From NCBI GenBank assembly GCA_030528145.1, contig JAUMZK010000005.1:62001-126000 (forward strand): DNA of 64,000 nt, given 5' to 3'. Below, one piece after another: positions 34,836-43,354 of this stretch (the stretch's first letter is position 1; every line of letters begins with the position of its first letter). This stretch comes from Actinomycetaceae bacterium (GTDB taxonomy: Bacteria; Actinomycetota; Actinomycetes; Actinomycetales; Actinomycetaceae). Under the pieces are notes generated by a model. The model was not told the DNA's origin and did not search any database. It saw nothing but the letters and a program-made list of their open reading frames with translations. A program made the translations under genes and the position numbers.

Positions 34836-36682
34836 TCGCAGGGCGCTACGAAATTAGGACCCTCATTGGGCGAGGGGGAATGGCCGAAGTCCACCTCGGC
34901 TATGACACCAGGCTTTCCCGCATGGTAGCAATAAAGATGTTGCGTATCGACCTGGCTCGCGATTCCATTTTCCAGGCCCGTTTTCGCAGGGAAGCCCAAA
35001 GTGCGGCGTCACTAAACCACCCCAATATTGTGGCAGTTTACGACACCGGCGAAGAAAAAATCGTTGCCCCGGACGCCTCCACAATTATGGTGCCATACAT
35101 AATTATGGAGTATGTGGAAGGTCACACCGTGCGAGATTTGCTCAGCGATGGCAGCCCCGTCCCCATCGACGAAGCCATCGAAATTATGGATGGCGTACTG
35201 CACGCCCTCGAATACGCCCACGCCGAAGGACTGGTACATCGCGATATAAAGCCCGGCAACATAATGTTGACCAATACCGGCAAGATCAAGGTTATGGACT
35301 TTGGTATTGCGAGGGCGCTGGCTGATTCTTCGGCAACCATGACGCAGACGGACGCCGTAGTGGGTACTGCGCAGTACCTTTCCCCGGAGCAGGCGCGCGG
35401 CGAACGCGTAGACCACCGTTCCGACCTGTATTCGGCGGGTTGTTTGCTGTACGAATTGTTAACTGGGCGTCCGCCGTTTGTTGGAGATTCTGCGGTGTCT
35501 GTCGCCTACCAGCACGTTTCAAAAGTCCCCGAACCGCCGGCCTCAATTACCCCGGATATCCCGGATGCGTTGAATCGCGTGGTAATGAAATCCTTGGCAA
35601 AAGACCGCGCCACGCGTTACATGGATGCCGCTCACATGCTGGCAGACCTGAAAGCTGCCGGTGCGGGCGCCGCCGTTTCAGCCCCCAGCGTCGCCACGTG
35701 GGGCAGCGGAAAAACCCAAGTTTTGACTCAGGCGGATAACATGGCCGCCACCCAGGCGTTCATGCCCGCCTCTCCCACCACGCCCACCACGCCCGGTTTA
35801 GGCGAGGACTTCCGCAAAGCTCGCGAAGAAGCAAAAGCCTTAGAGGCTAAAAAAGAACGCAAAACTAAAACCCGCAACCGCGCAATCATTACAATAATCG
35901 TCCTGCTGGCTCTTGCCACCTTGGGCACAGTACTTTACATGATGTTTTCCGGAAAAGACCCCAATTTGAACATTTCCCACGTACCCACAAACATAGTGGG
36001 AATGTCCAGGGCAGAAGCGCGCACCGCCCTCGACAAAGAAGGTCTGGTAATGGTAGAGGGCGAACCCGAGGAATCGTCAGATCATCCGGCTGGTACTGTG
36101 TTACGGTCCAACCCTACGCCCGGCAGTGAGGTGGAACGAGGCTCGAAAGTGACAGTAATCCTGTCGAAAGGCGTTAGCGAGATCGCCATCCCAGACGTTG
36201 CCGGCATGAGCCAATCGCAAGCACGCGCCACCTTGGAAGCTGCCGGTCTGTCGGTAGGTTCCGTATCCACTGAAGATAGTGGAAAGTACGCTAAAGACCA
36301 GGTAATTCGTTCCAACCCAGAGGCGGGCAAATCGGTAACCAAAGGCACCAGCATTGACCTGATTGTCGGCTCTGGTAACGTAACGGTCCCCGCTGATATG
36401 GTTGGCAAATCCAAGGACGAAGTGCTGACTTACCTGCGGCAAAACGGTTTGTCTGTGACCATTACCGAGGTCGAAACAAACAACCGCCCAGCAGGCACAG
36501 TTTTGACCATTGACCCGACCGGGCAAGTCAAATCCGGCAGTTCTATCACTATCACCGTGGCGAAAGCCGCCCCTTCAGCCCCCAAGCCCCCGAAGCCTGA
36601 CCCCGGTAACGGCGGCAACAAGCCACCGAATGCGCCCGGTGACGGGGACCAGTTGCCAGGCGGCGGCAACGAAGGAAACTAA
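34820..36682 (+). CDS. pknB: Serine/threonine protein kinase PknB with three PASTA domains
   Basis: 620 residues. Kinase domain (about 8-270): GRGGMAEVHLG, VAIKML, VHRDIKPGNIM, MDFGIA, AQYLSPEQARGE. Membrane helix at about 353-375 (AIITIIVLLALATLGTVLYM), then three PASTA repeats (about 385-450, 452-517, 518-583) that sense muropeptides or lipid II, and a Pro/Gly-rich end. Mycobacterial PknB has four PASTA units, so this one is shorter. Last gene of the operon; essential coordinator of wall growth in relatives. Confidence 0.96.
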   Translation: MATTLIAGRYEIRTLIGRGGMAEVHLGYDTRLSRMVAIKMLRIDLARDSIFQARFRREAQSAASLNHPNIVAVYDTGEEKIVAPDASTIMVPYIIMEYVEGHTVRDLLSDGSPVPIDEAIEIMDGVLHALEYAHAEGLVHRDIKPGNIMLTNTGKIKVMDFGIARALADSSATMTQTDAVVGTAQYLSPEQARGERVDHRSDLYSAGCLLYELLTGRPPFVGDSAVSVAYQHVSKVPEPPASITPDIPDALNRVVMKSLAKDRATRYMDAAHMLADLKAAGAGAAVSAPSVATWGSGKTQVLTQADNMAATQAFMPASPTTPTTPGLGEDFRKAREEAKALEAKKERKTKTRNRAIITIIVLLALATLGTVLYMMFSGKDPNLNISHVPTNIVGMSRAEARTALDKEGLVMVEGEPEESSDHPAGTVLRSNPTPGSEVERGSKVTVILSKGVSEIAIPDVAGMSQSQARATLEAAGLSVGSVSTEDSGKYAKDQVIRSNPEAGKSVTKGTSIDLIVGSGNVTVPADMVGKSKDEVLTYLRQNGLSVTITEVETNNRPAGTVLTIDPTGQVKSGSSITITVAKAAPSAPKPPKPDPGNGGNKPPNAPGDGDQLPGGGNEGN

Positions 36683-36683
36683 A

Positions 36684-36723
36684 AATTTGGGGCAGAGCCC
36701 CTACGCGGTGGTTGCCCCAAATT
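36684..36723 (+). terminator. Terminator of the fhaA-pknB operon
   Basis: AATTTGGGGCA and TGCCCCAAATT form an 11-bp stem two bases after the pknB stop, followed by ATTTAGTT. It may also stop transcription from the sortase side. Confidence 0.7.
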
Positions 36724-36825
36724 ATTTAGTTAGACGACACATTTTTCCGCGCTGTCGGTTCACGACGAAAATATCCACTGTCCCCCAGCGGCAAGCCGCA
36801 GAACTGACCCCCATCGCCCTCAGAA

Positions 36826-36984
36826 TTAGTGTCCGACAGTATTTCCAGACAGGTGCAAGTAGTCCTGCACCCACGGGTAAACCCAGGTAAACAGCAGGAT
36901 TACTGCGCCTGTCAGCATCACTAGGCAAGCTAGTAGTTTCAGGAGGACTCCCCCAGGGAGGAGCCGCCATAGTAGTCCGTACAT
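36826..36984 (-). CDS. Small single-pass membrane protein next to sortase
   Basis: 52 residues, shorter than most gene finders keep. Begins MYGLLWRLLPGG and has one membrane helix (LLKLLACLVMLTGAVILLFT) ending WVYPWVQDYL. It starts on the last base of the sortase stop (TAATG) with GGAGG upstream, so it is translationally coupled. Similar tiny proteins starting with a W-R-x-LPG pattern and ending in a F/YPWV motif occur beside the kinase operon in many actinobacteria; function unknown, perhaps a sortase or divisome partner. Confidence 0.8.
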   Translation of the reverse strand: MYGLLWRLLPGGVLLKLLACLVMLTGAVILLFTWVYPWVQDYLHLSGNTVGH

Positions 36985-38114
36985 TACACGCCTCCGGTTA
37001 GTTCAGCGGGAATCCCAGAAGACCGGGGTACCCAGTGGTCAAGTTCAAGGTGGACGATATAGCGGTGCGTGTTGCCCCATTGTCCGCCCGTGGAAGTAGC
37101 GCAGGAAGTGAGGGTCATTAGGCGTCTGGTGGGCTCGGGGTTTTGATCGAAGGGGTCGGGCGCGATGACGCTGACTTTTTCAGGCAAGACCAGGTCGTGT
37201 GACACCACTTTGTACACCAGCCAGGCATCGGGTGTGCGCACTATTATGTTGTTGCCTTCGCGCAGTTTGTCTATATCACGGAAGTTTGAACCATACGAAC
37301 GCCGGTGCGCTGCCACAGAAAAGTTCCCCAACCCGCCTGGCATGGCAGTTTGTTCGTAGTGTCCGGCCACGCCCAAGTCGAGGATGCGCTGGGCTGTGCC
37401 TTCTTTGACGGGCACAACCATCTTGTTCCAACTGGGAATATGCAAAGTGGCGAAAGTGGCACCGTAGGCCGAGGACGCCACTTGCGGCGGCGGGTCCTTG
37501 CGAATGTCCTTAGACACGTTAGTGGGTCCGTTACCGTATTTCTTTTCAAATTTGGCGAGGGCGACTTTTTCGTCTTTCGCTACCTGCCAGTCGGTCACGT
37601 ACACCTGCCAGAATGCGAACAAGCCGACTATCAGCCCGGCAGTTATCAGCAGTTCGCCTACTATCCCTACAAATCCCCAGAATATCGGTGGTCTTTTTCG
37701 AAGACGCCCGCCACCGTCCTCGTTGTAAGTTTGCGTATCGCTAGGGTAGGCAGCGCGCGGGTTGGCATATGGTTGTGAATACTGCGCGCGGACCCCCTGC
37801 GATCTGCGCCACTGTGGATGCGGATGGGTGGCGTTGACTGCGTGGGGCATTCCCATTGAAGGGGTATGCGGGGAGGCACTACCCCATGAGGGCGTGTCAA
37901 GCGCGGGCACTTTTTCTGCCAACAATGGTGCTGGCGGCGCTGGCGGCGCGGCGTTCAGAGAGCGGCGTTTTACGGGCGCGACCACACCTGGGGAACGCGG
38001 TATGCGGGGTGGTATTGCGTCCGCAGGCGGTGGCGGAACATTCTGAGGACGCCGAGCGGACCTCGGCGGAAACTTATTACCAGCACTAACCAATTCAAAC
38101 CTCCTGCTTGTCAC
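36984..38114 (-). CDS. srtE: Class E sortase
   Basis: 376 residues from GTG. The long N-terminal half is Pro/Arg-rich and cytoplasmic, followed by a membrane helix near residue 160 (VGELLITAGLIVGLFAFWQV). The sortase barrel has the catalytic His in VAAHRRSYG, the Cys338 in TLTSCATS and a catalytic Arg in THRYIVHL. Class E enzymes prefer LAxTG, matching the LARTG and LALTG signals of the two wall proteins in this window. Divergent from crgA. Confidence 0.93.
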   Translation of the reverse strand: MTSRRFELVSAGNKFPPRSARRPQNVPPPPADAIPPRIPRSPGVVAPVKRRSLNAAPPAPPAPLLAEKVPALDTPSWGSASPHTPSMGMPHAVNATHPHPQWRRSQGVRAQYSQPYANPRAAYPSDTQTYNEDGGGRLRKRPPIFWGFVGIVGELLITAGLIVGLFAFWQVYVTDWQVAKDEKVALAKFEKKYGNGPTNVSKDIRKDPPPQVASSAYGATFATLHIPSWNKMVVPVKEGTAQRILDLGVAGHYEQTAMPGGLGNFSVAAHRRSYGSNFRDIDKLREGNNIIVRTPDAWLVYKVVSHDLVLPEKVSVIAPDPFDQNPEPTRRLMTLTSCATSTGGQWGNTHRYIVHLELDHWVPRSSGIPAELTGGV

Positions 38115-38202
38115 ATTGTAAACACTGGGCGAGCAGCTTCGAGTAATTAGAATCCGTGCTTTAGACTAGATACCAGTTTAGAAGACATTTAAAGGAGTAA
38201 CC

Positions 38203-38469
38203 GTGCCCGAATCACGCAAACGCCAAGGCGCCGCCCACCACAACCAGCAAGACACGGAACTGAACCCCGGCTGGTCTGCGCATATGAAGCCCAGCCCCAC
38301 CTGGTGGGCACCCACATCGGTGGTTTTGATGCTCATTGGTTTGCTGTATGTCATTGTTTTTTACTTGCTGAATGGCGCCTACCCAGTTCCCGGTATTGGT
38401 AACTGGAATTTAGCTATTGGCTTTGGCGTGGTGGCTGTTGGCTTCCTGATGCTGCTGCGGTGGAAGTGA
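38203..38469 (+). CDS. crgA: Cell division protein CrgA
   Basis: 88 residues from GTG after AAAGGAG. Two membrane helices (about 37-58 and 65-85) with the family pattern NPGWSAHMKPSPTWWAPTS and LGIGNWNLAIGFG-like (here VPGIGNWNLAIGFGVV). CrgA recruits septal peptidoglycan synthases to FtsZ rings and is restricted to actinobacteria. Position opposite the sortase and near the kinase operon is conserved in the phylum. Confidence 0.95.
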   Translation: MPESRKRQGAAHHNQQDTELNPGWSAHMKPSPTWWAPTSVVLMLIGLLYVIVFYLLNGAYPVPGIGNWNLAIGFGVVAVGFLMLLRWK

Positions 38470-38515
38470 GCACCTACTCCTCTTTCCCGCTCCATACAGT
38501 GACAGAGTTAATTTT

Positions 38516-38539
38516 ATGGCCCGATTCCCATCGGGCCAT
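38516..38539 (+). terminator. Rho-independent terminator after crgA
   Basis: ATGGCCCGAT, loop TCCC, ATCGGGCCAT followed by TTTTT. Strong stem and T-run. It may also serve the convergent cyclophilin gene. Confidence 0.9.
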
Positions 38540-38547
38540 TTTTAGTT

Positions 38548-39057
38548 CTACTCGGTAATATCGATGGTGGAAATGGCCACGTCGTCGACGGGTCGGTCCA
38601 TGGCATCGGTGGGGGTGGTGACAATAGCGTCTACGACGGCGCGCGAGGCTTCGTCCTCGACTTTGCCGAAAATGGTGTGCCGGTTTTGCAGATGCGGGGT
38701 GGGCACGACGGTAATGAAGAATTGTGAACCGTTGGTGCCAGGACCGGCATTTGCCATTGCGAGGACGTAGGGTTCGTCAAAGGTTAGGCTGGGGTCAAAT
38801 TCGTCACGGAAACGGTAACCTGGACCGCCGGTGCCGGTGCCCAGCGGGTCGCCGCCTTGAATCATGAAACCGTCAATGACGCGGTGGAAGATGACGCCGT
38901 CATACAGCGGTTCGCTGGTTTTTTGTCCGGTACGCGGGTTTATCCATTCGCGTTCGCCGAGGGCGAGTTCCCGGAAATTCTTCACTGTCAGTGGCGCCTT
39001 ATCTGGCAGCAGAGTTACTTCGATGTCACCTTTATTGGTGTGAATTGTTGCTTTCAT
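38548..39057 (-). CDS. ppiA: Peptidyl-prolyl cis-trans isomerase, cyclophilin type
   Basis: About 169 residues from the ATG at 39055-39057; a GTG 36 bases upstream is less likely because the conserved fold begins at [14 protein letters not shown]. Catalytic surface residues are in [15 protein letters not shown] and NGSQFFIT, typical for bacterial cyclophilin A/B. No signal peptide, so cytoplasmic. Assists protein folding by proline isomerisation. Confidence 0.94.
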   Translation of the reverse strand: MKATIHTNKGDIEVTLLPDKAPLTVKNFRELALGEREWINPRTGQKTSEPLYDGVIFHRVIDGFMIQGGDPLGTGTGGPGYRFRDEFDPSLTFDEPYVLAMANAGPGTNGSQFFITVVPTPHLQNRHTIFGKVEDEASRAVVDAIVTTPTDAMDRPVDDVAISTIDITE

Positions 39058-39203
39058 GTTTTCTATGGTCGCATTTTCGGTGCGCCAGCGCACCTTGTGG
39101 GGTGCTTTCCGGCGAACTTTTGCGAACTTGCCAGCAAGACTGAGTATTTGTTGGCAGAATAGAAATGTCGTTATCTTTACCGAATGAATGTTAGGAGTAC
39201 AAA

Positions 39204-39845
39204 ATGTTTGGACGGAAATCAGGTGCGCAAAAAACAGTAGACTCGGTTCGCGACCATGCTCACGATTGGATTGACGCGGCTGCGGATTTTGTGGCTCCTA
39301 AAGTTGATCAGGCTGCAAAGGCGGCGAAACCGGTTTATGACGAAGCGGTGAAGCGTTTCGAGGACGACGTGGTGCCGTTGGTTGTCGATGCTAACAAGAA
39401 GGTTCGCGAGGAGGTCATTCCAACGTTGGAAAAGAAGGCACAGAAGGCTTCAGAGGAAGCCCGGAAGACCGCTTTGAAGGTGGCAGCTAACCCGAAGGTA
39501 CAGGAAGTGCGCGCGGCGGCGGATTCGGCTCTTTCGTCTTTGATGGACAAACCGGTTCCCAGCAAAAAAGAGTTAAAGAAGGCCACAAAGGCAGCTCGCA
39601 AAGCCGCGAAGAAGGCGGCGAAGTCCCAGCGTAAGGGGTTGTGCCCGTGCCGTGGTGGCAAGGGCGTGTTGTGCGTATTGTTTGCGGCTATTGCTGGGGG
39701 CACCGGTTACGTGTTGTGGCGCCGTTCCCGTCCCGTAGAGGACCCGTGGGCAGAGGAATATTGGGAGGACGTCCAGATTGATCTGCCTATCGATAACGCG
39801 GATGTGAAAACGGAAAAAGCAGAAGAACCCGGTAAAGCCCAATAG
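39204..39845 (+). CDS. Ala/Lys-rich coiled-coil membrane protein, unknown function
   Basis: 213 residues; ATG follows AGGAG. A long amphipathic, Ala/Lys/Glu-rich region (1-150), probably coiled coil, ends in a very basic patch ([20 protein letters not shown]), then CPC, a membrane helix (about 152-172, [18 protein letters not shown]) and an acidic tail starting [12 protein letters not shown]. The [14 protein letters not shown] ending is common in uncharacterised actinobacterial proteins. Monocistronic. Confidence 0.8.
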   Translation: MFGRKSGAQKTVDSVRDHAHDWIDAAADFVAPKVDQAAKAAKPVYDEAVKRFEDDVVPLVVDANKKVREEVIPTLEKKAQKASEEARKTALKVAANPKVQEVRAAADSALSSLMDKPVPSKKELKKATKAARKAAKKAAKSQRKGLCPCRGGKGVLCVLFAAIAGGTGYVLWRRSRPVEDPWAEEYWEDVQIDLPIDNADVKTEKAEEPGKAQ

Positions 39846-39873
39846 GTTATTTGGGTAATTGGACGGGGTGATA

Positions 39874-39900
39874 AAAGGTGGGGACCATGTCCCCACCTTT
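39874..39900. terminator. Bidirectional terminator
   Basis: AAAGGTGGGGAC, loop CAT, GTCCCCACCTTT: a perfect 12-bp stem flanked by A/T on both sides, 29 bases after the coiled-coil gene. The following 40-base-scale features up to gnd (39901-40168) contain no gene I can support. Confidence 0.85.
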
Positions 39901-40168
39901 ATTTGTGTGCTTTGCTGCGCCCCACTGCGACTATGGCGGGTTTCATCCTTTGCTTTTCGCCAGTTTCCTGCGCGCTTCGCCGTGTCGCCTGACTCTGCCA
40001 AACACCTTCTGTTTCGCCGCCGCATGAGCTTTCGTCCTAAGGGATCGGACCTATTCGCCTGGATTTAGATTCCTTTAGGATTCCTGCGCTTTTTGGCTTT
40101 TGCTCCCAGTTTTGCAGCGACGCCCCCACGCTTCGCTATGGTGAAGGTGGGCGTGCCCCACCGGGTCT

Positions 40169-41623
40169 TTACGAACGCTGTTCTTCCGGGCGTCCCGGCT
40201 GTTCCCACAGCGTGTGGAACGCCCCTTCGGCGTCGACGCGCTGGTAGGTGTGGGCGCCAAAGAAATCGCGTTGCCCTTGAATCAGTGCGGCTGGCAGTCG
40301 CCGCGCCCGCACCCCGTCGTAATATTGCAAGGTTGAGGCAAAAACGGGGACTGGGACGCCGTGACAAACGGCTGCGGACACTACCCGCCGCCACGCCGGT
40401 AACGCTTTTTGAATAATTTCGTAGAAATGTTTGTCCGCAATCAGCATTGGTAAACGCGGGTCGGCTTCGTAGGCACGCGTAATATCGGACAGGAATTGGG
40501 CGCGAATAATGCACCCGCCCCGCCAAATTTTCGCCATATCACCCAACTTAATATCCCAACCGAATTGTTCGGCGCCTGCCCGAATCATGTCAAAACCTTG
40601 GGAATAGGCAATAATCTTTGAGGCATATAAAGCCAAGCGGACGTCCTCGATAAATTCATCCCGATCCGTAACATCCCACGCCTGGGCGCGCCCCGCAAAG
40701 TTTTGGGCGGCAGCGCGCTGAATTGGCGAGGAAGACAGTCCGCGCGCGAACGTGGCCTCGCCTATACCCGTAACGGGCACTGCCAAACTGAGGGCGGTTT
40801 GTACTGTCCAAAGACCCGTGCCTTTCTGCCCAGCGGCGTCCTTTATGACATCCACCAGCGGCGCCCCCGTGCGCAAGTCGCGTTGCCGCAACACTTCCGC
40901 CGATATTTCAATGAGGTAACTGTTCAGTTCCCCTTCGTTCCAGTACGCAAAAATGTCACCTATTTCTGCCGGATCCATTCCGAGGGCGGTACGCAGCAGA
41001 TCAAAAGCCTCCCCTATCACCTGCATATCAGCATATTCGATGCCGTTGTGTACCATTTTTACAAAGTGCCCGGCGCCATCGGTACCAACGTGGGTACAGC
41101 ACGGTTCGCCCTCGACATGAGCCGAAATTTCCTCAAACATGGGACCCAAACGTTCATAAGCGTGTTTTGAGCCAGCCGGCATAATGGACGGCCCGTTCAA
41201 AGCCCCCTCTTGTCCACCGGAGATACCGGCGCCTACGAAATGTAATCCGGCTTGCCGCAGTTCTTGTTCGCGCCGAATCGTGTCCTCAAAGTAGGAGTTG
41301 CCGCAGTCGACAATAATGTCGCCTTCTTCAAAATGCTGTTTCAAATCGGCAATGGCGGCATCTGTAGGGGCGCCGGCGGGTACCAGCAAAATGGCCACTC
41401 GTGGTTTTTTGAGGGCGGTTGCGAACGCCGCGTACTCGCTGACAGGAACGAAAGTGCCTTCGTCACCATGATTGTCAATGAGGCGGGCGGTGGAAGCGGC
41501 GGAAATGTCGCTAACAGCCACTGCGTAACCCTTGCGAGCCAGGTTACGAGCCAAGTTAGATCCCATTACCCCCATGCCCATTACGCCAATATCTGCCGTC
41601 CCAGATTGTGGGTGAAAACTCAT
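40169..41623 (-). CDS. gnd: 6-phosphogluconate dehydrogenase, decarboxylating
   Basis: 484 residues from the ATG at 41621-41623, preceded by AAGGAG; the longer frame to 41686 lacks this. Converts 6-phosphogluconate to ribulose 5-phosphate with NADP reduction. NADP-binding GVMGMGVMGSNLARN, substrate motif ISGGQEGALNGPSIMPAG and catalytic KMVHNGIEYADMQ are intact; the C-terminal domain is full length. Complements transaldolase at 51.9 kb in the pentose phosphate pathway. Confidence 0.97.
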   Translation of the reverse strand: MSFHPQSGTADIGVMGMGVMGSNLARNLARKGYAVAVSDISAASTARLIDNHGDEGTFVPVSEYAAFATALKKPRVAILLVPAGAPTDAAIADLKQHFEEGDIIVDCGNSYFEDTIRREQELRQAGLHFVGAGISGGQEGALNGPSIMPAGSKHAYERLGPMFEEISAHVEGEPCCTHVGTDGAGHFVKMVHNGIEYADMQVIGEAFDLLRTALGMDPAEIGDIFAYWNEGELNSYLIEISAEVLRQRDLRTGAPLVDVIKDAAGQKGTGLWTVQTALSLAVPVTGIGEATFARGLSSSPIQRAAAQNFAGRAQAWDVTDRDEFIEDVRLALYASKIIAYSQGFDMIRAGAEQFGWDIKLGDMAKIWRGGCIIRAQFLSDITRAYEADPRLPMLIADKHFYEIIQKALPAWRRVVSAAVCHGVPVPVFASTLQYYDGVRARRLPAALIQGQRDFFGAHTYQRVDAEGAFHTLWEQPGRPEEQRS

Positions 41624-41830
41624 TGGAACTCCTTTTCTTTGCTTCCACTTTACCGCTTTGATGACATGCGGGTGGGGCGTAGGCAACGGTCAGGTTGCGC
41701 ATCTTCTCGCTTTAAGCTAAACAATATTCGACAAAGGTTTTTTGCCACGCGCCGAATGTTCCTACCGGTATGGAAAATTGACGTTAGCTACACTGAAAAT
41801 ACCCATCACACTGGAAAGCAAAACACACGG

Positions 41831-43129
41831 ATGAACAATAACCTGGACAAGAATGCCCGTAGGGCCGCAGTCAGTGGCTTTTTGGGGGCAATGGCGGAAT
41901 ACTACGATTTTGCGCTTTACGCCCCCGCTGCCGTCCTATTTTTAGGACCACTATTTTTTGAACCTCTCGGTGATAAAGGGGCCAGTTTGGCTGCTTTAGC
42001 CACGTTTGCTGTAGCCTACATTGCCAGGCCGGTGGGCGCCCTCATTTTTGGAAATTTAGGTGACCACATTGGTCGCAGTCGTGTGCTTTTGCTAACACTT
42101 TCTTTAATGGGAGCGGCAACGGTAGGTATTGGGTGTTTGCCAACGTACCACCAAGCTGGCGTAGTTGCCCCAATTTTGCTGGTTATTTTGCGTATTTTGC
42201 AAGGATTGTGTGCCGGTGTGGAGCAGTCCGGATCGGGCACTTTATCGGCAGAAAATGCCCCTCGACAACGACGCGCAATTTACACTTCTTGGACTATGAT
42301 TGGCGTTTCTTTGGGCTGGTTTTTAGGTCCTGCCGTCCTCACCCCCCTGTCCGCACATTCGCAATGGCTGATGGCTTGGGGGTGGCGACTCCCGTTCTGG
42401 TTGGCACTGGTGCTGCTGGTTCCAGCACTGATCGTACGTGCCGGAGTGACGGACGCGCCCGGCGTTCACGCGCGTTTGAGGGCGAAGCGCCAGGGCATTC
42501 CGGTGCTTACGGTTATGCGCCACTACCCGCTCAATTTATTGCGCGTTATTGGCTGCAGCCTGCACATGTTGGTGGGGGTCACGTTCAACATTTTCGTGTT
42601 GGGATGGGCGGTCACTAACGTGGGATTGCCCAAACCAATGGTGTTGGCCTGCCTGAGTTTTGCCGGTCTGGTTACCACTTTCACGCAGCCGTTTTTTGCG
42701 TGGCTTTCAGACGTTGCTGGACGCAAAGTGGTGTTCATTTCGTCCTGTTTGGGTTTGGCAGTGGCGTTACCGCTGGTGTTTCTGGCGTTATATAGCCGCA
42801 ACCAGTGGGTTATTGGGGCGGCAATGACCGGGTTCTACCTGATTGTCATGGCCGGTAACGTAGTCCAAGCCAGCTTCTACCCCGAAATGTTCCCTGCGGA
42901 AGTTCGCCTCAGCGGGGTCAGTGTCGGCACCCAACTGGGGCTCGTGGTGGTCGGTTTGTCGCCGCTGATTTATTCCGCACTGGCTGGCTCTGGTCCATAT
43001 GGGTTCGTGCCGGGATGCGTTTTCGCCGCTGTGTGTTGGTTGATAGCTGCGGGTTGTGCTGCCAGCGCACCAGAAACTGCCCCTTCGAAATTGCGGGGGC
43101 GCACCGACCTCATGGAAGAAAAAGCCTAA
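41831..43129 (+). CDS. MFS transporter, metabolite:H+ symporter (MHS) family
   Basis: 432 residues from the ATG at 41831; the open frame extends upstream into the gnd leader but without homology. About 12 helices. Starts AAVSGFLGAMAEYYDFALYA and has the MHS signature FGNLGDHIGRSRVL plus RILQGLCAGVEQSGSG. Relatives include ShiA, ProP, citrate and alpha-ketoglutarate carriers. The substrate cannot be read from sequence. Divergent from gnd. Confidence 0.88.
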   Translation: MNNNLDKNARRAAVSGFLGAMAEYYDFALYAPAAVLFLGPLFFEPLGDKGASLAALATFAVAYIARPVGALIFGNLGDHIGRSRVLLLTLSLMGAATVGIGCLPTYHQAGVVAPILLVILRILQGLCAGVEQSGSGTLSAENAPRQRRAIYTSWTMIGVSLGWFLGPAVLTPLSAHSQWLMAWGWRLPFWLALVLLVPALIVRAGVTDAPGVHARLRAKRQGIPVLTVMRHYPLNLLRVIGCSLHMLVGVTFNIFVLGWAVTNVGLPKPMVLACLSFAGLVTTFTQPFFAWLSDVAGRKVVFISSCLGLAVALPLVFLALYSRNQWVIGAAMTGFYLIVMAGNVVQASFYPEMFPAEVRLSGVSVGTQLGLVVVGLSPLIYSALAGSGPYGFVPGCVFAAVCWLIAAGCAASAPETAPSKLRGRTDLMEEKA

Positions 43130-43354
43130 CAGACTGGCGTTCGTAAACGCATTGTCGCCGTTGTGGGCCGCTAGCCTGTGCAAGTCAGGTTGGTGGTCCA
43201 CAGTCCCACCCAACCTGCTGTCGGCACAATGCCACATCTGGCTGGAAACATTGAAATTTTCCGTGCGCATATTACCAAATCATGGCAATTCCCAATTGGT
43301 GTTTTATACGGCAGCCAGATTCAGGCGCGCCCAACCAGGAGGGCGAAGCGGCAC

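Noticed and set aside
39573..40025. Minus-strand frame between gnd and the coiled-coil gene
   Set aside because: Crosses a strong bidirectional terminator and overlaps the conserved plus-strand gene; Arg-rich, no similarity.
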